Origin: a virus
IMG/VR virus record: IMGVR_UViG_3300042564_000781
Coordinates: 1-64,000 of that record
Length of the DNA: 64,000 nt
Direction: 5' to 3' (one strand)
Shown: in pieces, positions 54,566 through 64,000 of the stretch
Numbering within the stretch: position 1 is the first letter of the stretch
How the letters are laid out: the number at the start of each line of letters is the position of its first letter
Notes under the pieces: generated by a model
Told to the model about the DNA's origin: nothing
The model's database searches: none
What the model saw: the letters and a program-made list of their open reading frames with translations, nothing else
Translations under genes and position numbers: made by a program

Positions 54566-54943
54566 ATGACATATTATATTGGACAAACTAGCGCACTAGC
54601 TGATGTGCTTGGAGAAGGAAATCCTAGGTACTTTTATGCAATTCGTCGAGACGATGACGGCCTATTATTCTTTGCTAAGATTGATCAACTTACTGATCTA
54701 GGAACTATTATAGTTAACAACTCAGGCCTAACAGAAGATGACTATACAGATTTTGAATATGGTGTAGATTTCTTTGACGGGCGACTAGCAGAAGATCACT
54801 CGAGACCATACAGCAACCTACAATGGGATCAATACCGCTGGGACAGCAAGAATGTATATTATTACATTAATACTGCTGGAGAATTTGTTGTGCGTATTAA
54901 TCAAGCATACGTATATCCTCCAGAATTAATCGTAACCCCATAA
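54566..54943 (+). CDS. Conserved structural protein (125 aa)
   Basis: Starts MTYYIGQTSALADVLGEGNP; Tyr/Asp-rich with RYFYAIRRDDDGLLFFAKID, DYTDFEYGVDFFDGRLAEDH and QWDQYRWDSKNVYYYINTAG. No transmembrane segment or known catalytic motif. It is part of the fibre gene run, with GGAATTATT before its ATG. I associate this type with aquatic T4-like virion genes, but cannot name a function. Confidence 0.75.
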   Translation: MTYYIGQTSALADVLGEGNPRYFYAIRRDDDGLLFFAKIDQLTDLGTIIVNNSGLTEDDYTDFEYGVDFFDGRLAEDHSRPYSNLQWDQYRWDSKNVYYYINTAGEFVVRINQAYVYPPELIVTP

Positions 54944-54954
54944 TTAATTAACGT

Positions 54955-54962
54955 GTAAATAG
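54955..54962 (+). promoter_or_regulatory. Weak late promoter candidate (GTAAATAG)
   Basis: GTAAATAG, 18 bases before the ATG at 54980 in a 36-base gap; two or more mismatches to TATAAATA, so only tentative. Confidence 0.25.
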
Positions 54963-54979
54963 AGAACAAGGAATATAAA

Positions 54980-57900
54980 ATGGCAGCAGAATTTAAAATT
55001 GGCAGACTACGATATACATGGAAAGGTGTATGGGCAACAGCAACTTTCTATAACAGGGATGCTGTCGCATCGTATAACGGTAAGACTTATGTGTGTATAG
55101 TACCGCATACCTCTGGCGATTTTTATGACGATTACGAAAATGTAGAACCAAGCGGAGAAATTAAACCTTACTGGGTAATAATGTTGGAAGGTACTAGCTG
55201 GAAAGGCGAATGGCAACCTAATACATTATATACTTTGGGCGCAATTGTATTATATGGCGGAAGCGTGTACAAGAGAATAGTAAACGGCCTGTCAGATGCA
55301 ACATTTAATCCAGCTAGTTGGGAAGTTTACACAACTGTTAATAGTACATGGATTGGCAACTATTCTACTAATCAGTTTTATAAAGTTGGAGACACTGTTA
55401 AGTACGGTGGAATTGTTTATAGTTGTATAACACAGCATACTTCATCTAACTCTATAACATATCCTACATATAGTAATTGGGAAATTTTAGATGTTGGAAT
55501 TGAATATAGGGGCACCTGGACATCTACTAATACATCATATAAGATCAATGACCTTGTTAAATACGGACCCGACTTATGGATCTCAAGACAAGATCATAGT
55601 TCGTCACTTCCATTTAATGCAACTATAGATCCGCTAAACACTACTGCAACTTGGCAATTATGGTTGCCCGGTATTGATTACAGTGCAGCCACTACATGGT
55701 CAGCAACAGTAGTATACCAACCAGGTAATACTGTCAAGTACGGTGGCTATTCTTATATAAATTTAATTGTTAATAATCTTAACATTGTACCATCTACCAA
55801 CGTAGACGGACTAAATCCAGAATGGCAGTTATTGACTACTGGATATGATTTTAACGATGATTGGTTAAGTGGCGTTTCTTATAAAATTGGGTCAGTAGTA
55901 CGCCGAGCCGGCAATCTGTTCGAAGCATTGCAAGATAATTTATCTCAAGATCCTACTGAGTTAATAACAACTACCACATATACCGAGTTAGGTAGTAGCG
56001 GAACAACGCTAATAGTCAACAACACTACTAACATCTTCCCTGGCATGATTATTTCAGGACAAGGATTTGATAAAGGTCAATTTGTTACATCAGTTGAGGA
56101 TGGTACTACATTAATAATCAGTCAAGCCCCATATCCTACTTTAATAGACGGGCAATCATTGGCATTTTCCGGAGTTAACGGAAATTATTGGGTACCACTT
56201 GTACCTGGAACTCGATGGAGGAATCGATGGGCTGCTACTGAAAATTATGTTGTAGGTGATCTAGCTGTATGGGTTAATGTTACCTATAGATGTATTAAAA
56301 CACACATATCTGAAATAACAAAACGCCCCGATATTAATTCTGGAATCTATTGGGTAGTTGAACTAAATCATGATTACTATAATGTACTGAATATTAAAGG
56401 TGACATAATTGTTAGCACTGACGGTACCAATAACGCACTTGCAATTGGATCTGAAGGATATTTGTTAAAATCAGTAACCGAAATCCCTACATGGGCAAAC
56501 GTATTCCAGTCTCCTGCATTGTATTATGTTGCACCATCAGGCTCCGATGCCTTAACCAGTGGTGATACGTGGGATAATCCTTATAAAACAATTAAGTATG
56601 CCTGTGAGCGAATTGCCGCCGGAACACTAAATTCGTCAGCAACACTATTATTAAAACAAAATAAAACTTTTATAGTAGAAGAAACATACGGACCAGCAGT
56701 ACAATCAATTACAACAACACCTCTCGACCTTATACAAACTAAAAGAGATATTAGATCTCTAGTCGATGCAATCACATATGATCTAGCAAGAGGCGGCAAC
56801 AGTCAGACTGTTGCATTTACTCTTTCATTTTTTGACGAACAGTACAGCTATAAATTTATTACGCCCAGAGTTTCCTCTTCAATTACTGTTCTTATAACAG
56901 CCTTTAATCGAGTGTTTACACTAATCTCTGATATTTTAAATAATATAATAGTTGATCCAACGTTTCAAACAATTTATCCGCAGATAACAGGCACTGTTGC
57001 CGGACTATCCCAAGCCCTAACGTCAGTACAATCATTTCAAAACATAGTTATTACTGCTCTAATTAATGAAAATATCAACAGTATACCTGCTCGAAATCAA
57101 GGTCTTACTGCAACTTTAATGGTTAAGACCGGAGCCTACCATGAAGAATTACCAATTGTAATTCCCGCTAATACAGCACTTAATGGAGATGAACTCAGGG
57201 GTGTAATAGTTTACCCGAAGACAATTATTAATACTATTGCAACTAGATCATTTTCCGCAACAAATTTATTTAGAGTAAATACAACAGAAGGAATGATTAA
57301 CAATACCGCAGTTCAGTTTGTATCAGTTAATCCAGTGTCCGGATTTAATACTGTATTCGGCGGAGTTGTTGCCGGAACAACTTATTATGTAATTGGCAGC
57401 TCCATCACAAGCACTCAATTTTCAGTAAGTGCAATTCCAGGCGGCCCTCCAGTTACGCTATCAAATGCTACTAGTCAAATGAAAGTATTTGGCGGCGATG
57501 CATTAAAGGACATGTTCCGTGTTCAAAATGGTTCAGGTATTAGAAACATGACATTATCTGGGCTGCTAGGCACACTTACAGCACCAAATTCATTTACTAC
57601 ACGTCGTCCGACTGGTGGAAGTTTTGTAAGTTTAGATCCCGGAACCGGCATAGCCGATACCACAGCTCATATTTACAGAAGAAGTCCATATATTCAAAAT
57701 GTAACGACTTTTGGTACAGGATGTGTTGGTTTAAAAATCGACGGCAGCTTGCACGCCCTTGGCAACAAGTCTATAGTGTGTAACGACTTTACACAAATTG
57801 TAAGTGACGGAGTTGGTATATACTGCACTGGACCCGGCGCACTTTGCGAAGCAGTGTCAGTATTTTCATATTATGCATATGCTGGATACTTATCCGAAGC

Positions 57901-60900
57901 AGGCGGCCGTATACGTGCTACTAACGGCAACAGCTCATATGGTAACTTTGGAGTTATTGCTGAAGGATTTGATACTACTGAAATCCCATCAGTTGGCACG
58001 GTATTTAATAGATACTACGAAGCCAGTGCAACTCCTATTAGTGCATTGGGCGCAACTGCTAACATTTTGAAGCTTCAATACAGTCATGCTGGGCAGGAAT
58101 ATATAACATCAACAACTAACTTGCTACAATATAGTAATTCATTTACTAACTGGACAAGTGACGGTAATATTACCCTAATCCAGTCAATACTATCCCCGTT
58201 TGCTAATCAATCAGATGCATGGATTGCAACCGGTAATACCTCTGGAACTAACAGTAGCTATTTTTCAAAATCAATTACTATTGCACCATCGGGAGAAATA
58301 TATACTAACATTGCTGGTATTAATATTACCGGCGGTGGCTTAGGAGCAACATTTGATATTATAGTAACTAGTACGCAATATACAGTGACTATTAACAATG
58401 GAGGTACTGGATATGTTGCAACAAATCAGATTCGTATACTTGGCTCTCAACTAGGCGGAATTTCCGGAGTTAATGATCTAATTATTACAGTTACTGAACT
58501 ATCAGGAACTACTATTACGACAATTACCTCAATTGGAGTAGTACAGATTGGTAGTGTACAACCATATACTGCAAGCATTTTCTGCAAACAGGGCACATCA
58601 ACTACGTTTGATCTTGTAGCTACCTTTAGTGGTTATTCTGCAGCATCGAGTAGTATCAGTTACAACTTTAACACAAATACTATAACTCCGGGTAGTGCAA
58701 CAGGCGGCATGACTCCTGTTGTATTTTCTGCAACGCCTATATCAACTAATCCTGGATGGGTTAGATTATCATTTAGATTCTATGATGTATCCGGATTAAA
58801 CAATACTCTTAAATTGACAATCTACCCAAGATCGCAACTAGGTAATAGCAGCTATACACTAATATACGGAGCACAGTTAGAATTAGGCACCCGCACCGGG
58901 TTTTATCAAGAAACAACTACTGGAAGATATACAGCGTATGCAAATTATGACGTTGTAGGAGCAGGATCCGGAGTTGATTTAGTTGCAGACGAAATTAGAG
59001 ACCGTGGCATATATCAAACTCGTATATTAGAAGTTAACGGAGTTACCGGCGGAGTTGGACATAGACTATCTACTAATAATGCACAAGCAGGCACTGACTC
59101 AACAATTACTATTGCTGGTTCAGATATTGCCGGCCCTAAGGACTATCTTGGAATGCGAGTATTTGTTAATAGCGGCTTAGGAGCAGGCCAATATGGAGCA
59201 ATTTCAGCGTTTGACGCAGAATTAAAAATTGCATCAGTATTAAAAGAATCTTTTACTCAATTAGAAATAACAACAAGTTCAAGTATTGGTAATATTTTTA
59301 CGTTAGCACCAAGTGCTGATGTGTATTCATTATATAATAATCAACCAGTACAATTTGTTCCTACTACCTACGACACTATTGTAACATTGGTAGGACAAAG
59401 TTCAGTAGAGGCAACTAGTACAATAGGAGGTCAAACTAATACTATGTATGTGACCAGCACAGCGCAGCTGACTGTTAACATGCCGGTAACATTTTCAGGA
59501 ATAACCTATGGTGGCGTAACTTCAAATTTCACATATTATATAATTGCAATCCTTAACGAAAATGAAATTCAATTAGGCTTAACAGTAGGCGGCATAGCTA
59601 TCTTCTTAAATAATGATGACGGCAGCATGTCATTAAACTATCCGTCAAATACTGGGTATTTAGGTGCGCCGACTACTAATATGGATATAAATTTGCCAAT
59701 ATATTTTACAGGCGCAGTATTGTCAGAGATCGAAGCTAGTACTGATTATTTCATTAATGATGTCATTGACATTAATAATTTTACTATATCAGACACGTTA
59801 GTAACTCCTACTGCTACAAGCACCACAGCTATTAGTAATACCGTTACTGTAGATACAAGTGATACGTTAGTTCCGTTAAATCCTATTAAATTTGCAGGAA
59901 CTGCATTCGGCTCAATCTTACCAAGCACTAAGTATTATATAAACCACATTGTTGACTCTACAAACATTACTATTTCTCTCGGTACATTAACTACTACTGC
60001 AACTGCTACTCAAAATGAAGGAGAGTTAATAACAGTTGGAGATACTACTGGATTTGCTATTGGAAATGCAATTAAATTTACAGGAACTACGTTCGGCGGT
60101 ATTGTTAACGATCGAATATATTATATTTCGTACATTAATAACGCTACATCACTAATCGTTAGTTCATCGTCGTCGGCATTATCTATTACTGCAACTAATA
60201 CATCAACTAGCATCAACATTAGTGGAACCGTCTACAATAATGTTTTAACATTGATATCATCGAGTAATTTAACACCAATGTATCCTGTAACATTTTCAGG
60301 GACTACATTTGGAAGTATCACAGCAGGTACTACGTATTTTATAAGTAGGATTTATGACTCAACTCGTATATCAATTACTAATTCGATTATTTCAGTAACT
60401 GCAATTGAAACATCAGCAACCTCTAACTTAATACATGTCGAGTCTACTGCCGGATTTGTTGCAGGCAACCCAATAATATTTGGAGGAGTATCATTTGGTG
60501 GTATAGTTTCAGGGCAATTATACTATATTTCTGCAGTTAACTCACCCACAGACTTTACAATTAGTACAACGCCAACTGGATCAGCAGTGGTATTAACGGC
60601 CGGCACCGGAAGTATTACAGCAAGAACTCCTGCAGTAAATACTACAGTAACTACAGCAACTGGTTCGATGATTGGAACTACTAGGGCTAGTGCTAGTCCA
60701 GTATTATTAACTTCTGCAATTGGGCTGTGTATTGTTAGGACAACCAGCTCAACAATCACTTTATCAACTGCTACGGGCCTATTAACCGGTACATCAACTA
60801 CCGTAAAGAAACAATTCACTAGTGATGCAGGCTCTATGGTAGGTACTTTTAGTGTACCTATACTTGGTGGTATTACTCAAGGAATCACCTACTACGTCCG

Positions 60901-63088
60901 TACTATTACACCGGGTGTATCAAATACATTTACAATAACAGCTACAAGTGGCGGCGGGACTAATGTAACACTAACAGATACAGTAGGTTCTATGAAGATA
61001 GGGCAGATAGGCTGGGATCATATAAATCCAGGAACACCATTAGTAGCATCGTTTGACTCCACATCTGTGTACAGTATTGAGCCACGAATTATATATTCTA
61101 AACCCAATTTTACATCAACTAGCTCATTAGCTACTACACAAGCAGTTGGGGTTTCTTATGTTGATATAGGATACGGCGGCGGTAAATTTACCGGACTTGC
61201 TAATGCTGATTCGACATTAACAGTTAGTGAAGATGGAGTACTATGGACACCACAATCATTACCATCTTCTGCAACATGGTCTAGTATTGCTTACGGAAGC
61301 AGTTATTGGGTGATTATATCATCCGGGGGTAGTGGTATTTCTGGCTCTAAAGTATTATACTCAAATAGCAATTTAGCAACATGGAAAACATCCTACTTGC
61401 CAAGTATTGGAAATTGGAGTAAAGTAGCGTACGGAAACGGAAAATTTGTTGCTATCACAAGCAATTCTGCAAGTTCGTCGTACTCATTAAATTTTGGCGC
61501 TACTTGGGTAGCAGGCACAGGATTACCTAATACTACATGGTCAGGACTAACATATGGCGCTGGCACATTTGTTGCAGTAGCAACAGGCGGAACTCAGGCT
61601 GCAAGAAGTACTGATGGAATTACATGGGCATCTAGCACATTACCTAATTCAACTGCATGGTCGGGCGTTGCGTATGGAAACGGAAGATTCGTTGCAGTGT
61701 CATCAACTTTATCTAAAGCAGCATATAGCCTAGATGGGATTACATGGAGTCAATCATTATACAGTGTGCTCGGAACTAATATTGCCTATGGAAACGGAGT
61801 ATTTATTTTAGCAGGAGATGACCCATTTTGTTATACAAGCGAAGATGGAATTGTATGGACCAAAACAGCAGTCGTTCCGGGTGTTGGACGAATGGTGTAT
61901 GGATTATATGGTGTAAACGGAAGATTTGCATCAGTTAGTGGCCAGGATACGGCAATGGTAATTACTGCAGGCAGTCAGACTAAAGCAAGAGCCAGTGTTG
62001 CTGGTGGAAAAATTATAGAGATTAACGAATGGGATCCAGGTTCAAATTATATAAATTCCCCAACAGTAACCATAGTCGATGCTAATGCTACAGTTTTAAC
62101 AGCAACGTCGCCACTACTTGGCTCTGGTGTATTAGGAAATCCTACATTTATTAATCGAGGCACAGGATATAATACTAATACTACTACTATTACAATTACA
62201 GGAGATGGGTATGCTGAACGTTTTCAAACTGGTCTAGGAATCATTATTAGCAATTTGATAGTATTGCCAGTAGCCGGTGATAATCTTGCAATCGCTGGGA
62301 ACGACACAATCTATAAAGTAACGTCTGCAACACTATTAGATGGATCAATTACTCCAAACATTATTGCTGAAGTATTTGTGTCACCTGAAATAACAGTTGG
62401 CTTATCACCTAATCAGGGAGTGCCTGTATCAATCAGGACAAAATACAGTCAAGTACGATTAACTAATCATGACTACTTGAACATTGGATACGGAAACTTT
62501 GAAGAATCAAATTATCCATTGCTACCAGCAAGCACAGTATTGTCGCAAGAGAATGAGGCAGTTGATGCTAACTATGGCCGTGTGTTTTATTCTTCAACAG
62601 ACCAAGACGGTAACTTCCGAGTTGGTAAACTATTTGCGGTTGAGCAGGCTACTGGTATTATTACGCTAAGTGCTAGTCAATTTGGACTAAGCGGACTAAA
62701 TGAACTTAAAATTGGTGGCGTTGCAGTCGGCGGCAACAGTGTTATTATTACACAGTTTAGTACAGACTCTACGTTTGTTGCAAATTCTAATAGCATTGTG
62801 CCAACACAAAAAGCAATTAAGGCATACTTAGGTGCAAAATTAACACAGGGTGGATCTAATACATTTACCGGGCAATTAATTGCTGGTACTGTGTTAGTCG
62901 GCGGACCTGATAAGATTGCCAGTACTATTGTTGAAGGTAACGATGGATGGCATATAAACATGCCAAATACAGTCGATGTAACGGGTGTAAATGACGGGAA
63001 CGGCGGCGGCGCTGGCGGCTGGGATGGCGACGGAATGGCAATGGCATTCTTTCAAATGTCCTTTGCCCCAGGAAGTGCTGATCAATAA
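54980..63088 (+). CDS. Giant modular tail fibre/adhesin (2702 aa)
   Basis: Domains in order: seven carbohydrate-binding-like repeats of about 45-70 residues (1-460; e.g. STWIGNYSTNQFYKVGDTVK then YGGIVYSCITQHTSS); a beta-helix from ~515 (YYVAPSGSDALTSGDTWDNP); a jelly-roll from ~1044-1314 (TTNLLQYSNSFTNWTSDGN) split by a GGTGY insertion; a run of repeats ~1480-2000 (VTFSGTTFGSITAGTTYFIS); a seven-repeat beta-propeller ~2056-2330 (WSGVAYGNGRFVAVSS); then NFRVGKLFAVEQATGIITLS and a Gly-rich tip ending FFQMSFAPGSADQ. It is likely a host-recognition fibre. No protease, lyase or chaperone motif is evident. Confidence 0.87.
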   Translation: MAAEFKIGRLRYTWKGVWATATFYNRDAVASYNGKTYVCIVPHTSGDFYDDYENVEPSGEIKPYWVIMLEGTSWKGEWQPNTLYTLGAIVLYGGSVYKRIVNGLSDATFNPASWEVYTTVNSTWIGNYSTNQFYKVGDTVKYGGIVYSCITQHTSSNSITYPTYSNWEILDVGIEYRGTWTSTNTSYKINDLVKYGPDLWISRQDHSSSLPFNATIDPLNTTATWQLWLPGIDYSAATTWSATVVYQPGNTVKYGGYSYINLIVNNLNIVPSTNVDGLNPEWQLLTTGYDFNDDWLSGVSYKIGSVVRRAGNLFEALQDNLSQDPTELITTTTYTELGSSGTTLIVNNTTNIFPGMIISGQGFDKGQFVTSVEDGTTLIISQAPYPTLIDGQSLAFSGVNGNYWVPLVPGTRWRNRWAATENYVVGDLAVWVNVTYRCIKTHISEITKRPDINSGIYWVVELNHDYYNVLNIKGDIIVSTDGTNNALAIGSEGYLLKSVTEIPTWANVFQSPALYYVAPSGSDALTSGDTWDNPYKTIKYACERIAAGTLNSSATLLLKQNKTFIVEETYGPAVQSITTTPLDLIQTKRDIRSLVDAITYDLARGGNSQTVAFTLSFFDEQYSYKFITPRVSSSITVLITAFNRVFTLISDILNNIIVDPTFQTIYPQITGTVAGLSQALTSVQSFQNIVITALINENINSIPARNQGLTATLMVKTGAYHEELPIVIPANTALNGDELRGVIVYPKTIINTIATRSFSATNLFRVNTTEGMINNTAVQFVSVNPVSGFNTVFGGVVAGTTYYVIGSSITSTQFSVSAIPGGPPVTLSNATSQMKVFGGDALKDMFRVQNGSGIRNMTLSGLLGTLTAPNSFTTRRPTGGSFVSLDPGTGIADTTAHIYRRSPYIQNVTTFGTGCVGLKIDGSLHALGNKSIVCNDFTQIVSDGVGIYCTGPGALCEAVSVFSYYAYAGYLSEAGGRIRATNGNSSYGNFGVIAEGFDTTEIPSVGTVFNRYYEASATPISALGATANILKLQYSHAGQEYITSTTNLLQYSNSFTNWTSDGNITLIQSILSPFANQSDAWIATGNTSGTNSSYFSKSITIAPSGEIYTNIAGINITGGGLGATFDIIVTSTQYTVTINNGGTGYVATNQIRILGSQLGGISGVNDLIITVTELSGTTITTITSIGVVQIGSVQPYTASIFCKQGTSTTFDLVATFSGYSAASSSISYNFNTNTITPGSATGGMTPVVFSATPISTNPGWVRLSFRFYDVSGLNNTLKLTIYPRSQLGNSSYTLIYGAQLELGTRTGFYQETTTGRYTAYANYDVVGAGSGVDLVADEIRDRGIYQTRILEVNGVTGGVGHRLSTNNAQAGTDSTITIAGSDIAGPKDYLGMRVFVNSGLGAGQYGAISAFDAELKIASVLKESFTQLEITTSSSIGNIFTLAPSADVYSLYNNQPVQFVPTTYDTIVTLVGQSSVEATSTIGGQTNTMYVTSTAQLTVNMPVTFSGITYGGVTSNFTYYIIAILNENEIQLGLTVGGIAIFLNNDDGSMSLNYPSNTGYLGAPTTNMDINLPIYFTGAVLSEIEASTDYFINDVIDINNFTISDTLVTPTATSTTAISNTVTVDTSDTLVPLNPIKFAGTAFGSILPSTKYYINHIVDSTNITISLGTLTTTATATQNEGELITVGDTTGFAIGNAIKFTGTTFGGIVNDRIYYISYINNATSLIVSSSSSALSITATNTSTSINISGTVYNNVLTLISSSNLTPMYPVTFSGTTFGSITAGTTYFISRIYDSTRISITNSIISVTAIETSATSNLIHVESTAGFVAGNPIIFGGVSFGGIVSGQLYYISAVNSPTDFTISTTPTGSAVVLTAGTGSITARTPAVNTTVTTATGSMIGTTRASASPVLLTSAIGLCIVRTTSSTITLSTATGLLTGTSTTVKKQFTSDAGSMVGTFSVPILGGITQGITYYVRTITPGVSNTFTITATSGGGTNVTLTDTVGSMKIGQIGWDHINPGTPLVASFDSTSVYSIEPRIIYSKPNFTSTSSLATTQAVGVSYVDIGYGGGKFTGLANADSTLTVSEDGVLWTPQSLPSSATWSSIAYGSSYWVIISSGGSGISGSKVLYSNSNLATWKTSYLPSIGNWSKVAYGNGKFVAITSNSASSSYSLNFGATWVAGTGLPNTTWSGLTYGAGTFVAVATGGTQAARSTDGITWASSTLPNSTAWSGVAYGNGRFVAVSSTLSKAAYSLDGITWSQSLYSVLGTNIAYGNGVFILAGDDPFCYTSEDGIVWTKTAVVPGVGRMVYGLYGVNGRFASVSGQDTAMVITAGSQTKARASVAGGKIIEINEWDPGSNYINSPTVTIVDANATVLTATSPLLGSGVLGNPTFINRGTGYNTNTTTITITGDGYAERFQTGLGIIISNLIVLPVAGDNLAIAGNDTIYKVTSATLLDGSITPNIIAEVFVSPEITVGLSPNQGVPVSIRTKYSQVRLTNHDYLNIGYGNFEESNYPLLPASTVLSQENEAVDANYGRVFYSSTDQDGNFRVGKLFAVEQATGIITLSASQFGLSGLNELKIGGVAVGGNSVIITQFSTDSTFVANSNSIVPTQKAIKAYLGAKLTQGGSNTFTGQLIAGTVLVGGPDKIASTIVEGNDGWHINMPNTVDVTGVNDGNGGGAGGWDGDGMAMAFFQMSFAPGSADQ

Positions 63089-63107
63089 AATTGAAATATT
63101 AAACTAA

Positions 63108-63115
63108 GATAAATA
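63108..63115 (+). promoter_or_regulatory. Late promoter candidate (GATAAATA)
   Basis: GATAAATATAATGTA, identical over 15 bases to the element before the tape measure gene, 30 bases before the ATG at 63138. Confidence 0.6.
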
Positions 63116-63137
63116 TAATGTAAAAGGACGAAAGCAA

Positions 63138-64000
63138 ATGGCTGAATTTAAACTAGGTAGAATTAGATTTGTATGGAAAGGTCAGTGGACCGTTGGAACT
63201 CCATATCTAATAGATGACGTGGTAAGCAACGGCGGAAAGAGTTATATTTGTGTTGTAAATCACACTGCTTCTAGTCTTTTCGATACTGATTTGGACTATC
63301 CAGGAGTACCAAGATGGGAAATTGTCGCCGACGGAACACAATGGAATGGCAACTGGGAACCAGAGACATATTACAATCCGGGTGCAGTTGTCAAATACGG
63401 TGCATTAGTTTATATTTGTAAAACTGGTCACACATCGGCTACATATGTAGCACCTACTTATTTGGGACTAGAAGACGATCAAGTAAACTGGGAATTGTTT
63501 GCTACTTCATTTAGCTGGGAAGGCACTTGGACAACTGCTACTCGATATAGACTTAATGATTTTGTAGTTTACGGCGGCACTACCTATGTATGTAATACTC
63601 CGCATATTTCTGCTGCAATCTCAGCAAGCATAACGGCAACTAATTTTACAGTCCTTGCCGGAACTGCTACCCTAACATTTGCATCAAAAGTAGTTGCACC
63701 ATATGCTGTAGGAGCAACAATTACCTTAGCAGGCTTTAGTCCAGCAGCTACTACTTCTCCAGCAAATAATATTAATACAACCTTTACTGTATTAACCTGC
63801 ACTACAACCCAATTAACATTTGCGCTAACAGGTACATATACTAATTCGGTATTAGGTACTGTATCCGGAACAAGCCAGTTGGGATTAGAACTTGACGCAG
63901 CAAAATGGGATACGTTTAATCAAGGAATTACCTATCTAGGAGATTGGAATTCTGCAAGCCTTCCAGGCGGAGCCAATGTTAGATATAAGCAAAACGATAT
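63138..64000 (+). CDS. Tail fibre protein, partial (3' end outside window)
   Basis: The first 287 codons of a paralogue of the 2702-residue fibre. It starts MAEFKLGRIRFVWKGQWTVG and contains four carbohydrate-binding-like repeats (WEGTWTTATRYRLNDFVVYG then GTTYVCNTPH). Between repeats 3 and 4 lies a non-repeat insertion of about 80 residues (ASITATNFTVLAGTATLTFA). An AAAGGACG ribosome site precedes the ATG. The frame is open to the window edge. Confidence 0.85.
   Translation, partial: MAEFKLGRIRFVWKGQWTVGTPYLIDDVVSNGGKSYICVVNHTASSLFDTDLDYPGVPRWEIVADGTQWNGNWEPETYYNPGAVVKYGALVYICKTGHTSATYVAPTYLGLEDDQVNWELFATSFSWEGTWTTATRYRLNDFVVYGGTTYVCNTPHISAAISASITATNFTVLAGTATLTFASKVVAPYAVGATITLAGFSPAATTSPANNINTTFTVLTCTTTQLTFALTGTYTNSVLGTVSGTSQLGLELDAAKWDTFNQGITYLGDWNSASLPGGANVRYKQND

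Noticed and set aside
56524-58070. Catalytic pectate lyase or endosialidase in the large fibre
   Set aside because: The beta-helix pattern is visible but no convincing catalytic residues; only the fold is supported.

Overview
The window is a late-gene block of a T4-superfamily myovirus (tailed dsDNA phage with a contractile tail). Recognisable homologues are the portal (gp20), prohead core proteins, prohead protease (gp21), scaffold (gp22), major capsid protein (gp23), baseplate proteins (gp5, gp6, gp25, gp53, a gp26-type hub protein), late sigma factor (gp55) and recombination nuclease (gp46/gp47). The proteins look closer to the aquatic 'exo-T-even' group (cyanophage and Pelagibacter-phage-like) than to enteric T4: gp5 has no lysozyme domain, the capsid protein is short, and the structural genes are very large and fibre-like. 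The DNA is AT-rich. I see no tRNA, rRNA, CRISPR array or insertion sequence. The host cannot be named from this sequence.

Layout. (1) 1-23495, minus strand: a tail/baseplate cluster, in transcription order tube cap/initiator-like protein, gp53, large hub protein, gp5, gp25, gp6, a 4512-residue giant protein in the gp7 position, and a gene cut by the left edge. (2) 23571-27930, plus strand: gp55, gp47, gp46, a small unknown and a GIY-YIG-like protein. Consensus host-type sigma-70 promoters lie before gp55 and before gp47. (3) 27931-28404: the only long non-coding stretch; it is densely structured and looks like a non-coding RNA followed by a run of hairpins and a late promoter. (4) 28405-30422: a probable internal head protein (plus), convergent with a gp26-type hub gene (minus) that appears to be extended by a programmed -1 frameshift. 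(5) 30485-40596, plus: tape measure protein, then portal, core proteins, protease, scaffold and capsid in T4 order. (6) 40752-64000, plus: decoration and fibre genes, including modular fibres of 1333, 1962 and 2702 residues and a fourth cut by the right edge.

How it works together. Host RNA polymerase can make gp55 from a sigma-70 promoter. gp55 should then switch transcription to T4-type late promoters (TATAAATA and one-base variants), which recur before the structural genes on both strands. gp46/gp47 serve recombination-dependent replication, which in T4 is coupled to late transcription. The structural genes then build prohead, baseplate, tail and fibres.

Most interesting observations: the double slippery site at the end of the gp26-type gene leading into a conserved-looking extension with no start codon of its own; the structured intergenic RNA; interlocked divergent late promoters at 30433-30459; a T4-like capsid-targeting peptide on the 324-residue protein; and clear cases where small modules have been inserted inside conserved fibre domains.
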